DNA of 38,429 bases from Gammaproteobacteria bacterium (GCA_003645535.1 QNFP01000011.1:1-38429); one strand, 5' to 3'. Positions 23,815-36,095 are shown, numbered from the stretch's first letter. The notes: generated by a model from the letters alone, not told the origin. Numbers and translations are program-made.

Positions 23815-25587
23815 ATGGCTAACGTACGAACCATGTCGTTTGATGGTGTTATTGTCGGTGGTGGCGGGGCAGGCATGCGTGCCGCTCTACAGCTGGCTCA
23901 ATCTGGTTATAAAACAGCCGTTATTACCAAAGTCTTCCCTACTCGCTCTCATACTGTTTCTGCTCAGGGGGGTATCACCTGCGCTATTGCCAGTGATGAT
24001 CCTGCTGATCAGTGGCAATGGCATATGTACGATACCGTCAAGGGTTCTGACTATATTGGTGATCAGGATGCCATCGAGTATATGTGTTCTGTAGGCCCGG
24101 AGGCTGTCTTCGAACTGGAACACATGGGCCTGCCGTTTTCCCGTACCGAGGAAGGACGGATTTACCAACGACCTTTCGGTGGGCAGTCCAAAGATTTTGG
24201 TAACGGGGGTCAGGCCGCACGTACCTGCGCTGCAGCTGATCGGACCGGCCACGCTTTGTTACACACGCTATATCAGGGCAATCTCAAAAATAATACGGTT
24301 TTCCTTAACGAATGGTTTGCGGTGGATATTGTTAAAAACCAGGATGGTGCCGTGGTTGGCGTGATCGCCATAGAGATCGAAACCGGTGAAGTTGTTTATA
24401 TCAAGTCGAAGGCAACCGTGTTTGCGACCGGTGGTGCCGGGCGTATTTATGCATCTACTACAAATGCACATATAAATACCGGCGACGGTGTTGCCATGGC
24501 CCTGCGGGCAGGGTTTCCTGTGCAGGATATTGAGATGTGGCAATTCCATCCGACTGGCATACATGGTGCCGGCGTGCTGGTGACAGAAGGTTGCCGGGGC
24601 GAGGGTGGTTATCTGGTCAATAAGGACGGCGAGCGTTTTATGGAGCGCTACGCCCCCAATGCCAAAGATTTGGCGGGACGTGATGTGGTAGCCCGTTCTA
24701 TTGTGCTGGAAATGCTTGAGGGTCGCGGTTGTGGGCCGGATGGCGATCACGTATTTCTTAAACTCGATCACCTGGGCGAAGAAGTTTTGCACAGTCGTCT
24801 GCCTGGTATCTGTGAGCTTGCGGAAACTTTTGCCCACGTTAACCCCGTAAAAGAGCTGGTACCTGTGGTGCCGACCTGTCATTACATGATGGGTGGTATC
24901 CCTACTAATGTTCATGGCCAGGCACTTGCTCAGGATGGCCAGGGTAATGATAAGGTTATCGATGGCTTTTTCGCCTGCGGCGAAGCGGCCTGCGTGTCGG
25001 TACATGGTGCCAATCGACTGGGCGGGAACTCACTGCTGGATTTGATCGTGTTCGGCAGATCTTCTGGCCTCTTCATTGAAAAAGCATTGCGTGAAGGTAT
25101 AGAGCAACGCGATGCATCGGATAGCGATATTGACGCTGCTATGGCGCGCCTGAATGGGATCAATAGTAATAATTGTAACGACTCTGTGGCGGGCATGCGC
25201 AAGGAGTTACAAACAATTATGCAAAACCATTTTGGTGTTTTCAGGCGCGGTGACTTTATGCAGGAAGGCGTCCAGAAACTTGCTGATTTACGCAGGCGTA
25301 TTGAAGGTGTAGGTCTCGAAGACAAGAGTAATGCTTACAATACCGCACGTATTGAAGCCCTGGAATTACAGAACTTGCTTGAAGTGGCGGAGGCAACAGC
25401 CATTGCTGCTGAAGAGCGTAAAGAGAGTCGTGGCGCCCATGCTCGGGAAGATTTTGCAGAACGCGATGATGAAAACTGGTTATGCCATTCTCTGTATTTT
25501 CCCGCCGATAAATCGGTAAAAAAACGAGCGGTCAACTTTGCGCCGGTGACCCGCGAGGCATTTGCACCGAAAGCGCGCGTTTATTAA
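23815..25587 (+). CDS. sdhA: Succinate dehydrogenase flavoprotein subunit
   Basis: Catalytic subunit of complex II, oxidising succinate to fumarate with covalent FAD at the cytoplasmic face. The 590 aa contain the dinucleotide fold [20 protein letters not shown] and [15 protein letters not shown] with the flavin-linked His46. Also present are [83 protein letters not shown] and a C-terminal FAP domain ending [18 protein letters not shown]. Length and motifs match E. coli SdhA (588). The ATG is 4 nt after sdhD. Confidence 0.98.
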   Translation: MANVRTMSFDGVIVGGGGAGMRAALQLAQSGYKTAVITKVFPTRSHTVSAQGGITCAIASDDPADQWQWHMYDTVKGSDYIGDQDAIEYMCSVGPEAVFELEHMGLPFSRTEEGRIYQRPFGGQSKDFGNGGQAARTCAAADRTGHALLHTLYQGNLKNNTVFLNEWFAVDIVKNQDGAVVGVIAIEIETGEVVYIKSKATVFATGGAGRIYASTTNAHINTGDGVAMALRAGFPVQDIEMWQFHPTGIHGAGVLVTEGCRGEGGYLVNKDGERFMERYAPNAKDLAGRDVVARSIVLEMLEGRGCGPDGDHVFLKLDHLGEEVLHSRLPGICELAETFAHVNPVKELVPVVPTCHYMMGGIPTNVHGQALAQDGQGNDKVIDGFFACGEAACVSVHGANRLGGNSLLDLIVFGRSSGLFIEKALREGIEQRDASDSDIDAAMARLNGINSNNCNDSVAGMRKELQTIMQNHFGVFRRGDFMQEGVQKLADLRRRIEGVGLEDKSNAYNTARIEALELQNLLEVAEATAIAAEERKESRGAHAREDFAERDDENWLCHSLYFPADKSVKKRAVNFAPVTREAFAPKARVY

Positions 25588-25667
25588 ATTTTCAGGTCCA
25601 GTAAATAGCAGCTATTAATGTTGATAAATCCAGGTTGTCAACGATATTAAACCCAACGGAAAACAGA

Positions 25668-26372
25668 ATGCTTCAAGTCAGTATTTACCGCTATAACCCG
25701 GAACAAGATTCTGCTCCTTTTATGCAGGACTTTGAATTGGATACCGAGGGTAAAGACCTGATGGTTCTGGATGTTCTTGAACTGTTAAAAGCCCAGGACA
25801 CGACTCTGGTATTCAGACGTTCCTGTCGCGAAGGTGTGTGTGGTTCTGACGGCATCAATATGAATGGCAAGAACGGCCTGGCCTGCGTTATGCCACTGTC
25901 GGAATGTGTTAAGAAAAACAAGCTGATCCTGCGTCCCCTGCCGGGCCTGCCGGTGATCAGGGATCTGGTCATCGACATGAGCCAGTTCTACGCACAATAC
26001 GAAAAAATTCAGCCCTATCTATTGAATGATAGCCCGCCGCCAGCAATAGAAAGGCTGCAGTCAATCGAGGAAAGGGAAAAGCTCGATGGTCTGTACGAAT
26101 GTATTCTTTGCGCCTGCTGTTCAACCAGCTGCCCCTCATTCTGGTGGAATCCTGATAAGTTTATCGGTCCCGCTGGCTTGTTACAGGCTTATCGTTTTCT
26201 GGCAGATAGTCGTGATACCGCAACCGAGGAGCGTTTGTCTGCGCTGGATGATCCGTTCAGCGTATTCCGCTGCCATGGCATTCAAAACTGTATTTCGGTG
26301 TGTCCTAAAAGTTTAAATCCGACTAAAGCGATTGGTCATATTCGTAATATGCTGTTGAGTAGTGGCACGTAG
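25668..26372 (+). CDS. sdhB: Succinate dehydrogenase iron-sulfur subunit
   Basis: Carries electrons from FAD to quinone through three clusters. The 234 aa include SCREGVCGSDGINMNGKNGL, A, C for [2Fe-2S]; CILCACCSTSCPSFWWNPDK for [4Fe-4S]; and CHGIQNCISVCPKSLNPTKA for [3Fe-4S]. The open frame extends to a TTG at 25635, but the ATG at 25668 (MLQVSIYRYNPEQD) aligns with E. coli SdhB (MRLEFSIYRYNPDVD). An 80-bp gap after sdhA holds nothing notable. A 141-bp gap before sucA holds short repeats. Confidence 0.97.
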   Translation: MLQVSIYRYNPEQDSAPFMQDFELDTEGKDLMVLDVLELLKAQDTTLVFRRSCREGVCGSDGINMNGKNGLACVMPLSECVKKNKLILRPLPGLPVIRDLVIDMSQFYAQYEKIQPYLLNDSPPPAIERLQSIEEREKLDGLYECILCACCSTSCPSFWWNPDKFIGPAGLLQAYRFLADSRDTATEERLSALDDPFSVFRCHGIQNCISVCPKSLNPTKAIGHIRNMLLSSGT

Positions 26373-26431
26373 TTGCAGTTCATGTGCAGGCGCCACGGCC
26401 CTTGTGTAGCGGTGCAGGTATGGCGGTACAG

Positions 26432-26465
26432 TTTAATCGATCAGTACTGTTTGATTGATCAGTAC
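26432..26465. repeat. 16-bp direct repeat between sdhB and sucA
   Basis: TTTAATCGATCAGTAC (26432-26447) and TTTGATTGATCAGTAC (26450-26465) match at 14 of 16. Just upstream, GTGTAGCGGTGCAG and GTATGGCGGTACAG are a second 14-bp pair in tandem. GATCAGTAC could be part of a regulator site for sucA, or this may be more of the short-period duplication seen in other gaps. Confidence 0.5.
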
Positions 26466-26513
26466 AATAAATACATTCTTTAAAATGCGTTTGGTAACGT
26501 TGGAGATGAAGTG

Positions 26514-29351
26514 ATGCAAGAAAGTATCATGGAACAATTTCTCCGTTCCTCCCATCTTTCCGGGGGCAATGCAGCCTACGTAGAAGGCTTATACGAAGAT
26601 TATCTCCACGACCCCAATGTGATACCTGAACAGTGGCGCGCTTTTTTTGATTCACTGCCGCGCACTAACGGTCACGCCGGAGCGGATTCATCTCACGATA
26701 CAATTCAGGCCCATTTTAAGCTGCTTGGGCGCAGGCGCTCACGACCTCTGCCTGCTCCGGGATCTGGGGGTGTTAATGTTGAGCACGAGCGCAAGCAGGT
26801 TAAGGTGCTTCAGCTTATCTCCTCCTATCGGGAACGCGGTCACCAACAGGCAAACCTCGATCCGCTTGGTTTGATGGAACGGGAAGATGTCCCCGATCTT
26901 AAACTGGCTTTTCACGGCCTCACCGATGCCGATATTGATACCACCTTTCAAACAGGGCCCCTCTACATAGGTAAAGAAGAAACCACACTTCGAGATATTA
27001 TCGAGACTTTGCAGGCGACCTATTGTGGTCAGGTTGGCCCTGAGTTTATGCATATTACTGCCCTGGACGAAAAGCAGTGGCTGCAACAGCGTTTTGAATC
27101 GATTCGTTCCCGTGCCGAATATGGAGACCAGGCTCGTATTGATGTGCTTGAAAGGCTGACCGCTGCAGAGGGGCTTGAACGGCATCTGGAAGCTAAATTT
27201 CCTGGCACCAAACGCTTTGGCCTGGAGGGTGCCGAAAGTATGATTCCCATGCTCGATGGTCTTATCCAGAGAGCAGGCGAATACGGTGCCCGGGAAATCG
27301 TTCTGGGTATGGCCCATCGTGGCCGCCTCAATGTGCTGGTTAATATTCTCGGCAAGGATCCTGCGCAGCTATTTGATGAGTTTAAAGGCAAAAAGCTGAT
27401 TAACTCTTCCGGTGATGTCAAATATCATCAGGGCTTTTCATCCAATATCATGACCCCCGGCGGTGAGTTGCATTTGGCGCTCAATTTTAATCCTTCGCAT
27501 CTGGAAATTGTTGCGCCGGTGATTGAGGGTTCAACCCGAGCGCGGCAAGACCGACGTGGGGATAGCAGGGGTAATCAGGTGGTGCCCATTATTATCCACG
27601 GTGATGCTGCGTTTGCGGGTCAGGGTGTAGTCATGGAAACCCTGCAAATGTCCCAGACTCGCGCTTACAAAACCGGCGGCACGGTGCATCTGGTGCTTAA
27701 TAACCAGGTGGGGTTCACCACCAGTCGCCAGGATGATGCCCGCTCCACAGAATATTGCACCGATATCGGTAAGATGGTTCAGGCGCCGATTTTTCACATT
27801 AATGGTGATGATCCCGATGCGGTAATGTTCACAACTTTAGTGGCGATGGATTATCGCAACGAATTCCAGAAGGATGTGGTTATCGACCTGGTTTGTTATC
27901 GCCGCGCTGGCCATAACGAAACCGATGAACCATCGGGCACGCAGCCCCTGATGTATGAGCAAATCCGCAAGCAGCGAACTACGCGAACGCTTTATGCTGA
28001 AAAACTGGTTGCCGAGGCCGTACTCACCGAGCCTGAATCGAAAGCCATGCTGGAAAGTTATCGACAGTCCCTGGATGACGGAACTTACGTGTTAAGCACC
28101 CTGGTCTCTGAGCCGGATGAGGCATTGTTCGTGGACTGGCGACCCTATATTGGTCATGACTGGGACGCGCCTGGCGATACCTGTGTGCCTTTTCAGAGAT
28201 TGCAGGAAGTTGCTCAGAAGATTAGCCATATCCCCGAAGGCATTGCTGTGCAGCGGCAGGTGGCAAAGATTTATGATGACCGCCGCAAGATGGCCGGTGG
28301 TGCTCTGCCACTTAACTGGGGAATGGCTGAACTGCTTGCCTATGGCACTCTTCTCGAAGAGGGTTATGGTATCCGTATGACCGGGCAGGATTGTGGGCGG
28401 GGAACCTTTTCACATCGCCATGCCGTCGTCCATAATCAAAAAAGTGGCGAGGCCTATACGCCCTTGCAGCATATGTTGGAAGATCAGCCTGCCTGTCATA
28501 TTTATGATTCCTATTTATCAGAAGAAGCTGTTCTGGCATTTGAATATGGTTACGCAGCATCCACCCCTAATACACTGGTTATCTGGGAAGCTCAATTTGG
28601 TGATTTTGTTAACGGCGCCCAGGTTGTCATTGACCAGTTTATTACCAGTGGCGAACAAAAGTGGGGCCGCTTATGTGGTTTGACAATGTTATTGCCTCAT
28701 GGTTATGAAGGGCAGGGGCCGGAGCATTCTTCTGCCCGCCTGGAACGTTTTTTACAGCTTTGTGCCCAGCACAATATCCAGGTTTGCAATCCGACCACCC
28801 CGGCGCAGTTATTTCATATGCTACGCCGTCAGATGATTCGGCCCTGTCGTAAGCCTTTAGTTGTCATGAGCCCGAAGTGGATATTACGGCATAAGCTGGC
28901 CACATCGTCCCTGGAAGAGCTGGCTGAGGGTAGCTTTCAGACCTTGATATCAAACCATCTGGTGGAGCCAGAAGCGGTAGAGCGCTTGGTGCTTTGTTCT
29001 GGCAAGGTCTATTACCATTTGTTCGAAGAGCGGGAAGCGCAACAGCTAGTAAATGTCGCGTTGATTCGTATCGAACAACTTTATCCTTTCGATGATAAGC
29101 GCCTCATTGCGGCTCTTAAACAGTACAGCAATGTGCAGCATGTAGCCTGGTGTCAGGAGGAGCCTATGAATCAGGGCACCTGGTATATGGGCCAGCACCG
29201 TATGCGTGCCGCGTTAAATGCCTATGATAACTCTCTGTATTTACACTACGCAGGGCGCAAAGCCATGGCTGCGCCAGCCTCAGGGCAGATGTCATCACAT
29301 CTCGAAGAGCAAGCTCAGTTTATTAATGAAGCACTTGGAATAACGGCATAA
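26514..29351 (+). CDS. sucA: 2-oxoglutarate dehydrogenase E1 component
   Basis: Thiamine-diphosphate decarboxylase of the 2-oxoglutarate dehydrogenase complex (2-oxoglutarate to succinyl-CoA). The 945 aa begin MQESIMEQFLRSSHLSGGNA, the N-terminal E2-binding segment. They carry FGLEGAESMIPMLD, GMAHRGRLNVLVNILGK (His268), IHGDAAFAGQGVVMETLQMS, the ThDP-Mg site HINGDDPDAV (Asp432) and RRAGHNETDEPSGTQPLMYE. The transketolase-type C-terminal half includes RGTFSHRHAVVHNQKSG and LPHGYEGQGPEHSSARLERF. A GTG 3 nt upstream is possible, but GGAG is well placed for the ATG. Confidence 0.98.
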   Translation: MQESIMEQFLRSSHLSGGNAAYVEGLYEDYLHDPNVIPEQWRAFFDSLPRTNGHAGADSSHDTIQAHFKLLGRRRSRPLPAPGSGGVNVEHERKQVKVLQLISSYRERGHQQANLDPLGLMEREDVPDLKLAFHGLTDADIDTTFQTGPLYIGKEETTLRDIIETLQATYCGQVGPEFMHITALDEKQWLQQRFESIRSRAEYGDQARIDVLERLTAAEGLERHLEAKFPGTKRFGLEGAESMIPMLDGLIQRAGEYGAREIVLGMAHRGRLNVLVNILGKDPAQLFDEFKGKKLINSSGDVKYHQGFSSNIMTPGGELHLALNFNPSHLEIVAPVIEGSTRARQDRRGDSRGNQVVPIIIHGDAAFAGQGVVMETLQMSQTRAYKTGGTVHLVLNNQVGFTTSRQDDARSTEYCTDIGKMVQAPIFHINGDDPDAVMFTTLVAMDYRNEFQKDVVIDLVCYRRAGHNETDEPSGTQPLMYEQIRKQRTTRTLYAEKLVAEAVLTEPESKAMLESYRQSLDDGTYVLSTLVSEPDEALFVDWRPYIGHDWDAPGDTCVPFQRLQEVAQKISHIPEGIAVQRQVAKIYDDRRKMAGGALPLNWGMAELLAYGTLLEEGYGIRMTGQDCGRGTFSHRHAVVHNQKSGEAYTPLQHMLEDQPACHIYDSYLSEEAVLAFEYGYAASTPNTLVIWEAQFGDFVNGAQVVIDQFITSGEQKWGRLCGLTMLLPHGYEGQGPEHSSARLERFLQLCAQHNIQVCNPTTPAQLFHMLRRQMIRPCRKPLVVMSPKWILRHKLATSSLEELAEGSFQTLISNHLVEPEAVERLVLCSGKVYYHLFEEREAQQLVNVALIRIEQLYPFDDKRLIAALKQYSNVQHVAWCQEEPMNQGTWYMGQHRMRAALNAYDNSLYLHYAGRKAMAAPASGQMSSHLEEQAQFINEALGITA

Positions 29352-29381
29352 TCGATAATCATTCAGGAAGGAACTAAGGCG

Positions 29382-30632
29382 ATGCTAATTGATATAAAAG
29401 TACCGGTATTTCCCGAATCAGTTCAGGAGGGCGCCGTTGCAACATGGCACAAGCAACCGGGTGAGGCTGTCGCGCGTGATGATCTATTAGTCGATATTGA
29501 AACCGACAAGGTGATGCTGGAAGTCGTTGCGCCGCAGAACGGTTCATTAACCGAAATCCTTCAGCCCGAGGGAGCTATTTTGATCGGTGGGGAGATTCTG
29601 GGACGTTTTGATACCGATGCCCAGGGTGCTGCGCTAGAGTCCGCGACTGCACCTGTTGTTGAAGCCACTGTAAGCCAGTCCACTCCGGGTGCTGATGTCG
29701 CGGCCAACGTTGAAGTGATGGCGAGTCCTGCGGCACGAAAGTGGGCGGCGGAGAAGGGTATTAACCTGGCCCAGGTGCAAGGCACCGGTAAAGATGGCCG
29801 GATCACCAAAGAGGATGTCGTTAAGTTTGTACCGCCTCCAGTAGTTCCTGTTCCTGCGGCGGCCGCACCAGCAGTATCTGCGCTGGCTCCAGCGAGTGAG
29901 GCTGGTTCGAATATTCCCTTTGCAGGGGAGCGTATAGAAAAACGCGTTGCCATGACACGCATGCGGGCCAGGATCGCTGAGCGCTTGCTTCAGGTGACGC
30001 AAAGTACGGCCATGTTGACGACCTTTAACGAAGTTGACATGCACCGTATTATAGATTTAAGAACCCAGTTCAGAGACCAGTTTCAGCAGGTCCACAACGG
30101 TACGCGGCTGGGTTTTATGGGCTTTTTTGTCAGGGCTGTGGTCGAGGCATTAAAGCGCTTCCCGCTGGTTAATGCTTCCATAGACGGTAATGAAGTGATC
30201 TATCATGGTTATCAGGACATTGGTGTGGCGGTATCGACCGATCGCGGGCTGGTAGTCCCCGTGTTGCGTGATGCCGACCAGTTAAGTATTGCTGAGATAG
30301 AGAGTGGCATTGCTGAATACGGTACCAAAGCCCGCGATGGAAAATTGACCATTGAAGATATGACCGGTGGAACCTTTACCATCACCAATGGGGGTGTTTA
30401 CGGCTCATTAATGTCCACGCCGATTTTAAACCCTCCGCAAACGGCTATTCTGGGTATGCATAGCATCAAGGAGCGGCCCATTGCTGAAGATGGTGAGGTG
30501 TTAATCCGACCTATGATGAATTTGGCGTTGTCCTATGACCACCGTCTGATTGATGGCCGCGAAGCTGTACTATTCCTGGTTGCAGTCAAGGATATGATTG
30601 AAAACCCAGCGAAGATATTACTTGAGATATAG
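29382..30632 (+). CDS. sucB: Dihydrolipoyl succinyltransferase (E2o)
   Basis: Core of the 2-oxoglutarate dehydrogenase complex; transfers succinyl to CoA. The 416 aa show one lipoyl domain with lipoyl-lysine 43 in [12 protein letters not shown], and an Ala/Pro/Val-rich linker. The peripheral subunit-binding domain is [20 protein letters not shown], then [14 protein letters not shown] second flexible linker precedes the catalytic domain, which ends [16 protein letters not shown] with His387 and Asp391. The start uses AGGAAGGAAC upstream of the ATG. It follows sucA by 30 nt. Confidence 0.98.
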   Translation: MLIDIKVPVFPESVQEGAVATWHKQPGEAVARDDLLVDIETDKVMLEVVAPQNGSLTEILQPEGAILIGGEILGRFDTDAQGAALESATAPVVEATVSQSTPGADVAANVEVMASPAARKWAAEKGINLAQVQGTGKDGRITKEDVVKFVPPPVVPVPAAAAPAVSALAPASEAGSNIPFAGERIEKRVAMTRMRARIAERLLQVTQSTAMLTTFNEVDMHRIIDLRTQFRDQFQQVHNGTRLGFMGFFVRAVVEALKRFPLVNASIDGNEVIYHGYQDIGVAVSTDRGLVVPVLRDADQLSIAEIESGIAEYGTKARDGKLTIEDMTGGTFTITNGGVYGSLMSTPILNPPQTAILGMHSIKERPIAEDGEVLIRPMMNLALSYDHRLIDGREAVLFLVAVKDMIENPAKILLEI

Positions 30633-30662
30633 TATCTAATTTGTTGTATTTAAACAATTTAA

Positions 30663-32126
<1,464 letters not shown>

Positions 32127-32186
32127 TTTTAAGTTTTAACAAGATATAGGTTTTCATCTTTTTCATTAACCGACTGGAATATCAGT

Positions 32187-33356
32187 ATGAATTTACACGA
32201 GTATCAGGGTAAGCAGTTATTTGCCCAATATGGTCTGCCTGTTTCCGAGGGCATTGCCGCTGCAACCGTGGATGAGGCGGTAGCCGCAGCCGATAAGATA
32301 GGTGGTCAACGGTGGGTGATTAAAGCCCAGGTTCATGCTGGTGGTCGTGGTAAAGCTGGCGGCGTAAAGCTGGTGGACAATAAAGACGATATCAGAGAGT
32401 TTGCAGACAAATGGCTGGGTAAACGCCTGGTGACTTATCAAACAGATGCTGACGGCCAGCCGGTTAGTCGCATACTGGTTGAGACCTGTACCGATATCGC
32501 CCAGGAATTATATTTGGGAGCGGTAGTTGACCGTGCCACGCGCCGTATTGTTTTCATGGCCTCCACCGAAGGCGGCGTTGAAATTGAGAAGGTAGCCGAA
32601 GAGACACCCGAGAAAATTTTAAAGGCGGCGATTGATCCGCTGACTGGTGCGCAGCCTTATCAGGGTAGAGAACTTGCATTTAAGCTCGGCTTATCCGGTG
32701 CACAAATCGGCCAGTTCACCCGTATATTTATGGGTCTCGCGAAATTATTTGAAGAAAAAGATCTGGCCCTGCTGGAAGTTAATCCCCTGGTTATTACCGA
32801 TGAGGGCAACCTTCATTGCCTCGATGCGAAAATCAACATAGACAGTAACGCCATATACCGGCAGCCTGAATTGAAAGATATGCACGATCCGAGTCAGGAG
32901 GATGCCCGAGAAGCTCACGCCGCAGAATGGGATTTAAACTATGTGGCCCTCGATGGTGCCATCGGCTGTATGGTCAACGGCGCCGGTCTGGCTATGGGCA
33001 CCATGGATATCGTCAAAATCCACGGTGGCTTCCCGGCTAATTTCCTTGATGTCGGCGGTGGTGCCACCAAAGAACGTGTTACCGAGGCCTTTAAAATTAT
33101 TTTGTCCGACGATAATGTTAAAGCAGTGCTGGTGAATATTTTTGGCGGCATCGTTCGCTGCGACCTGATCGCCGAAGGCATCATCGGTGCCGTCGAAGAG
33201 GTGGGTGTGTCTGTCCCTGTCATCGTTCGCCTGGAAGGTAACAATGCCGAGATAGGTACAAAATTACTGGCCGATAGCGGCCTCAATATTATTGCCGCTA
33301 CGAGTTTGAGTGATGCCGCTGAACAGGCAGTAAAAGCTGCGGAGACAAATTCATGA
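32187..33356 (+). CDS. sucC: Succinyl-CoA synthetase beta subunit
   Basis: Makes ATP or GTP from succinyl-CoA with SucD. The 389 aa begin [20 protein letters not shown], carry the ATP-grasp segment [60 protein letters not shown], the Gly-rich [19 protein letters not shown], and [17 protein letters not shown]. Length matches E. coli SucC (388). The last 4 nt (ATGA) overlap the sucD start, indicating translational coupling of the two subunits. Confidence 0.98.
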   Translation: MNLHEYQGKQLFAQYGLPVSEGIAAATVDEAVAAADKIGGQRWVIKAQVHAGGRGKAGGVKLVDNKDDIREFADKWLGKRLVTYQTDADGQPVSRILVETCTDIAQELYLGAVVDRATRRIVFMASTEGGVEIEKVAEETPEKILKAAIDPLTGAQPYQGRELAFKLGLSGAQIGQFTRIFMGLAKLFEEKDLALLEVNPLVITDEGNLHCLDAKINIDSNAIYRQPELKDMHDPSQEDAREAHAAEWDLNYVALDGAIGCMVNGAGLAMGTMDIVKIHGGFPANFLDVGGGATKERVTEAFKIILSDDNVKAVLVNIFGGIVRCDLIAEGIIGAVEEVGVSVPVIVRLEGNNAEIGTKLLADSGLNIIAATSLSDAAEQAVKAAETNS

Positions 33357-34225
33357 GCATACTTATCGATAAAAATACCAAAGTTATCTGCCAGGGTTTT
33401 ACAGGCTCCCAGGGCACCATGCACTCCGAGCAGGCGCTGGAATACGGCACTAAACTGGTCGGCGGTGTCACGCCGGGTAAAGGCGGACAGGAACATTTGG
33501 GCTTGCCGGTTTTTAATACTGTCGCCGATGCGGTGGCAGCCACCAGTGCAACAGCGTCAGTGATTTACGTGCCCGCAGCGTTTTGTAAAGACTCTATTCT
33601 CGAAGCGGCAAATGGCGGTATCAAACTAATCGTTTGTATCACCGAAGGCATACCGACTATTGATATGCTCATGTGTAAAGTGAAATGTGATGAACTAGGT
33701 GTGCGTTTGATCGGTCCTAACTGTCCCGGCGTGATCACTCCCGGTGAATGCAAAATCGGCATTATGCCCGGACATATCCACCTGCCAGGCAAAGTCGGTG
33801 TTATTTCCCGGTCGGGAACCCTTACTTACGAAGCTGTTAAACAAACTACCGACTACGGTTTTGGTCAGTCCACCTGTGTGGGTATTGGTGGCGATCCCAT
33901 CCCCGGTTCTAGCTTTATCGACATCCTCGAATTGTTTGAGAAGGATGATAAAACAGAAGCTATCGTTATGATCGGTGAGATAGGCGGCACCGCCGAAGAA
34001 GAAGCTGCGGCCTATATTAAAACCAATGTTACCAAGCCTGTGGTTTCCTATATCGCTGGGGTTACCGCCCCCGCAGGCAAGCGCATGGGTCATGCTGGTG
34101 CGATTATTTCCGGTGGTAAAGGTACAGCGGATGAGAAGTTTGCAGCGCTGGAGGATGCCGGTGTTAAGACCGTGCGTAGTCTTGCTGAGATTGGTGATGG
34201 TTTGAAAGAAATAACTGGCTGGTAA
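33353..34225 (+). CDS. sucD: Succinyl-CoA synthetase alpha subunit
   Basis: Binds CoA and carries the phosphohistidine intermediate. The 290 aa show [84 protein letters not shown], and the phosphorylated His247 in [19 protein letters not shown]. It matches E. coli SucD (289 aa, His246). It is the last gene of the operon and is followed by a clear terminator. Confidence 0.98.
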   Translation: MSILIDKNTKVICQGFTGSQGTMHSEQALEYGTKLVGGVTPGKGGQEHLGLPVFNTVADAVAATSATASVIYVPAAFCKDSILEAANGGIKLIVCITEGIPTIDMLMCKVKCDELGVRLIGPNCPGVITPGECKIGIMPGHIHLPGKVGVISRSGTLTYEAVKQTTDYGFGQSTCVGIGGDPIPGSSFIDILELFEKDDKTEAIVMIGEIGGTAEEEAAAYIKTNVTKPVVSYIAGVTAPAGKRMGHAGAIISGGKGTADEKFAALEDAGVKTVRSLAEIGDGLKEITGW

Positions 34226-34277
34226 TACAGTAGCAAATATTTCTATCAACATTCCATAGCGAAATATTTGTGGCCGG

Positions 34278-34306
34278 AAAAAGAGTGGCGCTTACCGCTC
34301 TTTTTT
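34278..34306 (+). terminator. Rho-independent terminator of the sdh-suc operon
   Basis: The arm AAAAAGAGTGG, loop CGCTTA and arm CCGCTCTTTTT give an 11-bp stem (one G-U pair) ending in six T residues, 53 bp after the sucD stop. The A-run before the stem would let it also work in the opposite direction. Confidence 0.9.
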
Positions 34307-34419
34307 GTATCGAATAGTTTTCGACAGGCGACGGAGTGTTCTGATTTACCTCAACCCGGACAATAGAGTAAGCTCGGGGATCAATATTTTTTACTAGTGT
34401 AAAACAGAGGAGGACTGTC

Positions 34420-35130
34420 ATGGTTCAACAACAAACTGTCGAAATAAAAACCCGGGATGGCGTTATGCCTGCCCACTGGTCTCTACCGGAAGGGGACGGT
34501 CCCTTTCCGGCGGTGATCGTATTGATCGAAGCGTTTGGGCTGGTGCCCCATATCAAGGATGTCGCCGATCGTTTAGCCGCTGAAGGTTATGCGGCGTTGG
34601 CCCCAGATGTCTATTATCGTTCGTTGCCGGACAATAAGGTCAGTTACGATGAACTGCCCAAAGCCATTGAGTTGATGCAGGCAGTAAAAGATGATGCATT
34701 TATCGAAGATATGCAATCCGCCATCGACTTTATGGAGCAAACCGGTAAGGTTAAAGCTGGTTCGCTGGGCGTGACGGGCTTTTGTATGGGCGGGCGTTTG
34801 AGCTTTCTCTGTGCCTGTGAGTTGCCGGATAAAATAGCAGCGGCGGCACCCTTTTATGGCGGTGGTATTGCCAACCACCTGGAACAGGCGGCTAATATTA
34901 AGTGCCCGATGTTACTGTTTTTTGCTGATCAGGATGGTTTTATTCCCCTGGATCAGGTCGAGGCGGTCGATGCGGGTCTAAAAGACCTGGGTAAGGATTA
35001 CGAGATTAAGCGCTATGCCGATGCCGACCACGGGTTTTTCTGCAATAACCGGGCCTCCTATAATGAGGCAGCGGCCACTGATGCATGGGATCGGCTAAAA
35101 AGTTTTCTTGCTAGCAACCTCGGTGGGTAG
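34420..35130 (+). CDS. Dienelactone hydrolase family protein
   Basis: A 236-aa cytoplasmic alpha/beta hydrolase with the dienelactone-hydrolase triad: Cys122 in VTGFCMGGRLSFL, Asp172 in FADQDGFIP, His204 in ADADHGFFCN. The conserved Glu in VLIEAFGLVPHIKDVADRLA holds the cysteine in its resting state. Classical members open dienelactone in chlorocatechol breakdown, but most genomic relatives have no known substrate and no catechol genes lie nearby. The ATG has a strong GAGGAGG site. It is monocistronic, bounded by the sucD terminator and a long inverted repeat. Confidence 0.9.
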   Translation: MVQQQTVEIKTRDGVMPAHWSLPEGDGPFPAVIVLIEAFGLVPHIKDVADRLAAEGYAALAPDVYYRSLPDNKVSYDELPKAIELMQAVKDDAFIEDMQSAIDFMEQTGKVKAGSLGVTGFCMGGRLSFLCACELPDKIAAAAPFYGGGIANHLEQAANIKCPMLLFFADQDGFIPLDQVEAVDAGLKDLGKDYEIKRYADADHGFFCNNRASYNEAAATDAWDRLKSFLASNLGG

Positions 35131-35145
35131 GATAAAAACTGTATT

Positions 35146-35189
35146 GTTAATAGAACACGGGGCATGTATCCGCTCTGTGTTCTATTAAC
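35146..35189. terminator. Long inverted repeat between convergent genes
   Basis: GTTAATAGAACAC and its exact complement GTGTTCTATTAAC form a 13-bp stem around an 18-nt loop, which may pair further. It lies 15 bp after the dienelactone hydrolase stop and before the convergent crotonase stop. There is no long T-run, so a bidirectional, factor-helped terminator or mRNA-end stabiliser is inferred. Confidence 0.55.
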
Positions 35190-35237
35190 TTCTCCGCACC
35201 TTGTGTATAAGCCCGCTTGCTCGTCGATGCGATCCGC

Positions 35238-36044
35238 TTATTTGCCTTTATAAACCGGCGGTCTTTTCTCGATAAACGACTGCACGCCTTCAGCGGCATC
35301 TTCGCTGTTAGCTAGTTCGGTCATAATCGGCCGGTAACCTGCTACCGTGGCCTGAGGGCCATTAAAGTAATAAGTGCGTGAGCTTTTTACTGTTGCTCGC
35401 ACGGCCAGGGGTGCCTGCTGTGTGATTTCTTCAGCTAGCTCAAGAGCGCGGTTGAGTTCTTCGCCATCGGCTACTACCTCCTGGATAAAGTTGTGGCGCA
35501 GCGCTTCCTGAGCATTAAATTCATAGCCGGTTAGTAGAATTTTCATAGCATTACCCCAGCCTGCACGCTCCACCATTCTAAAGGTGGCACCGGCGGCGGC
35601 CATCACCCCGCGACCCACTTCAAGTTGAGAATAACGAGCACTTTCGGAGGACACTACAATTTCAGTAGCCAGCATTAGCTCGATAGCCACGGTATAGCAG
35701 ATGCCTTTCATGGCGGCGATGACAGGGGTGGTGCGAAAAGGGGGCGCCAGGGAAAATGGGTCAACGCCATTGGTGGGCAGAATAGGCTCGCCCGCTTTCA
35801 TGGCATCAGCGAATTTAGGTAGATCGAGGCCTGCGGTAAAGTTTTTGCCATGGGCATATAAGATGCCGACGCGGAGTTCATCGTTGTCTTCCAGTTCGGC
35901 ATAGGCATCGGCCAGTTCAGTAAACATTTTCGGCGTGAATCCGTTGTATTTTTCCGGGCGGTCAATGCCCATTAAAAATATATGCCCGCGCTGTTCAGTG
36001 GTGATCTGTCCGTCGGTGTGTCGCTCAGGGGTATCAATGCTCAT
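35238..36044 (-). CDS. Crotonase/enoyl-CoA hydratase family protein
   Basis: A 268-aa crotonase-fold protein acting on an acyl-CoA. Seen: FLMGIDRPEKYNGFTPKMFT, GILYAHGKNFTAGLDLPKFA (first oxyanion-hole segment), MKGICYTVAIELMLATEIVV with Glu122, and YSQLEVGRGVMAAAGATFRM with Glu142; these two Glu match the hydratase pair (rat Glu144 and Glu164). The usual Gly-Gly-Gly before the first Glu is replaced by Thr-Val-Ala, so the pocket differs from standard hydratases and the reaction (hydratase, isomerase, other) is open. The start ATG has a modest AGG site. It lies 51 nt after the NUDIX gene on the same strand, probably in an operon. Confidence 0.9.
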   Translation of the reverse strand: MSIDTPERHTDGQITTEQRGHIFLMGIDRPEKYNGFTPKMFTELADAYAELEDNDELRVGILYAHGKNFTAGLDLPKFADAMKAGEPILPTNGVDPFSLAPPFRTTPVIAAMKGICYTVAIELMLATEIVVSSESARYSQLEVGRGVMAAAGATFRMVERAGWGNAMKILLTGYEFNAQEALRHNFIQEVVADGEELNRALELAEEITQQAPLAVRATVKSSRTYYFNGPQATVAGYRPIMTELANSEDAAEGVQSFIEKRPPVYKGK

Positions 36045-36095
36045 ATTTGCCTGTCTGTAGTTGCGGTGGCTATCTATTCGTATTGGCGGCAGGGC

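Noticed and set aside
24268-25005. 245-aa minus-strand open frame opposite sdhA
   Set aside because: Lies wholly within conserved sdhA sequence and has no recognisable motif.
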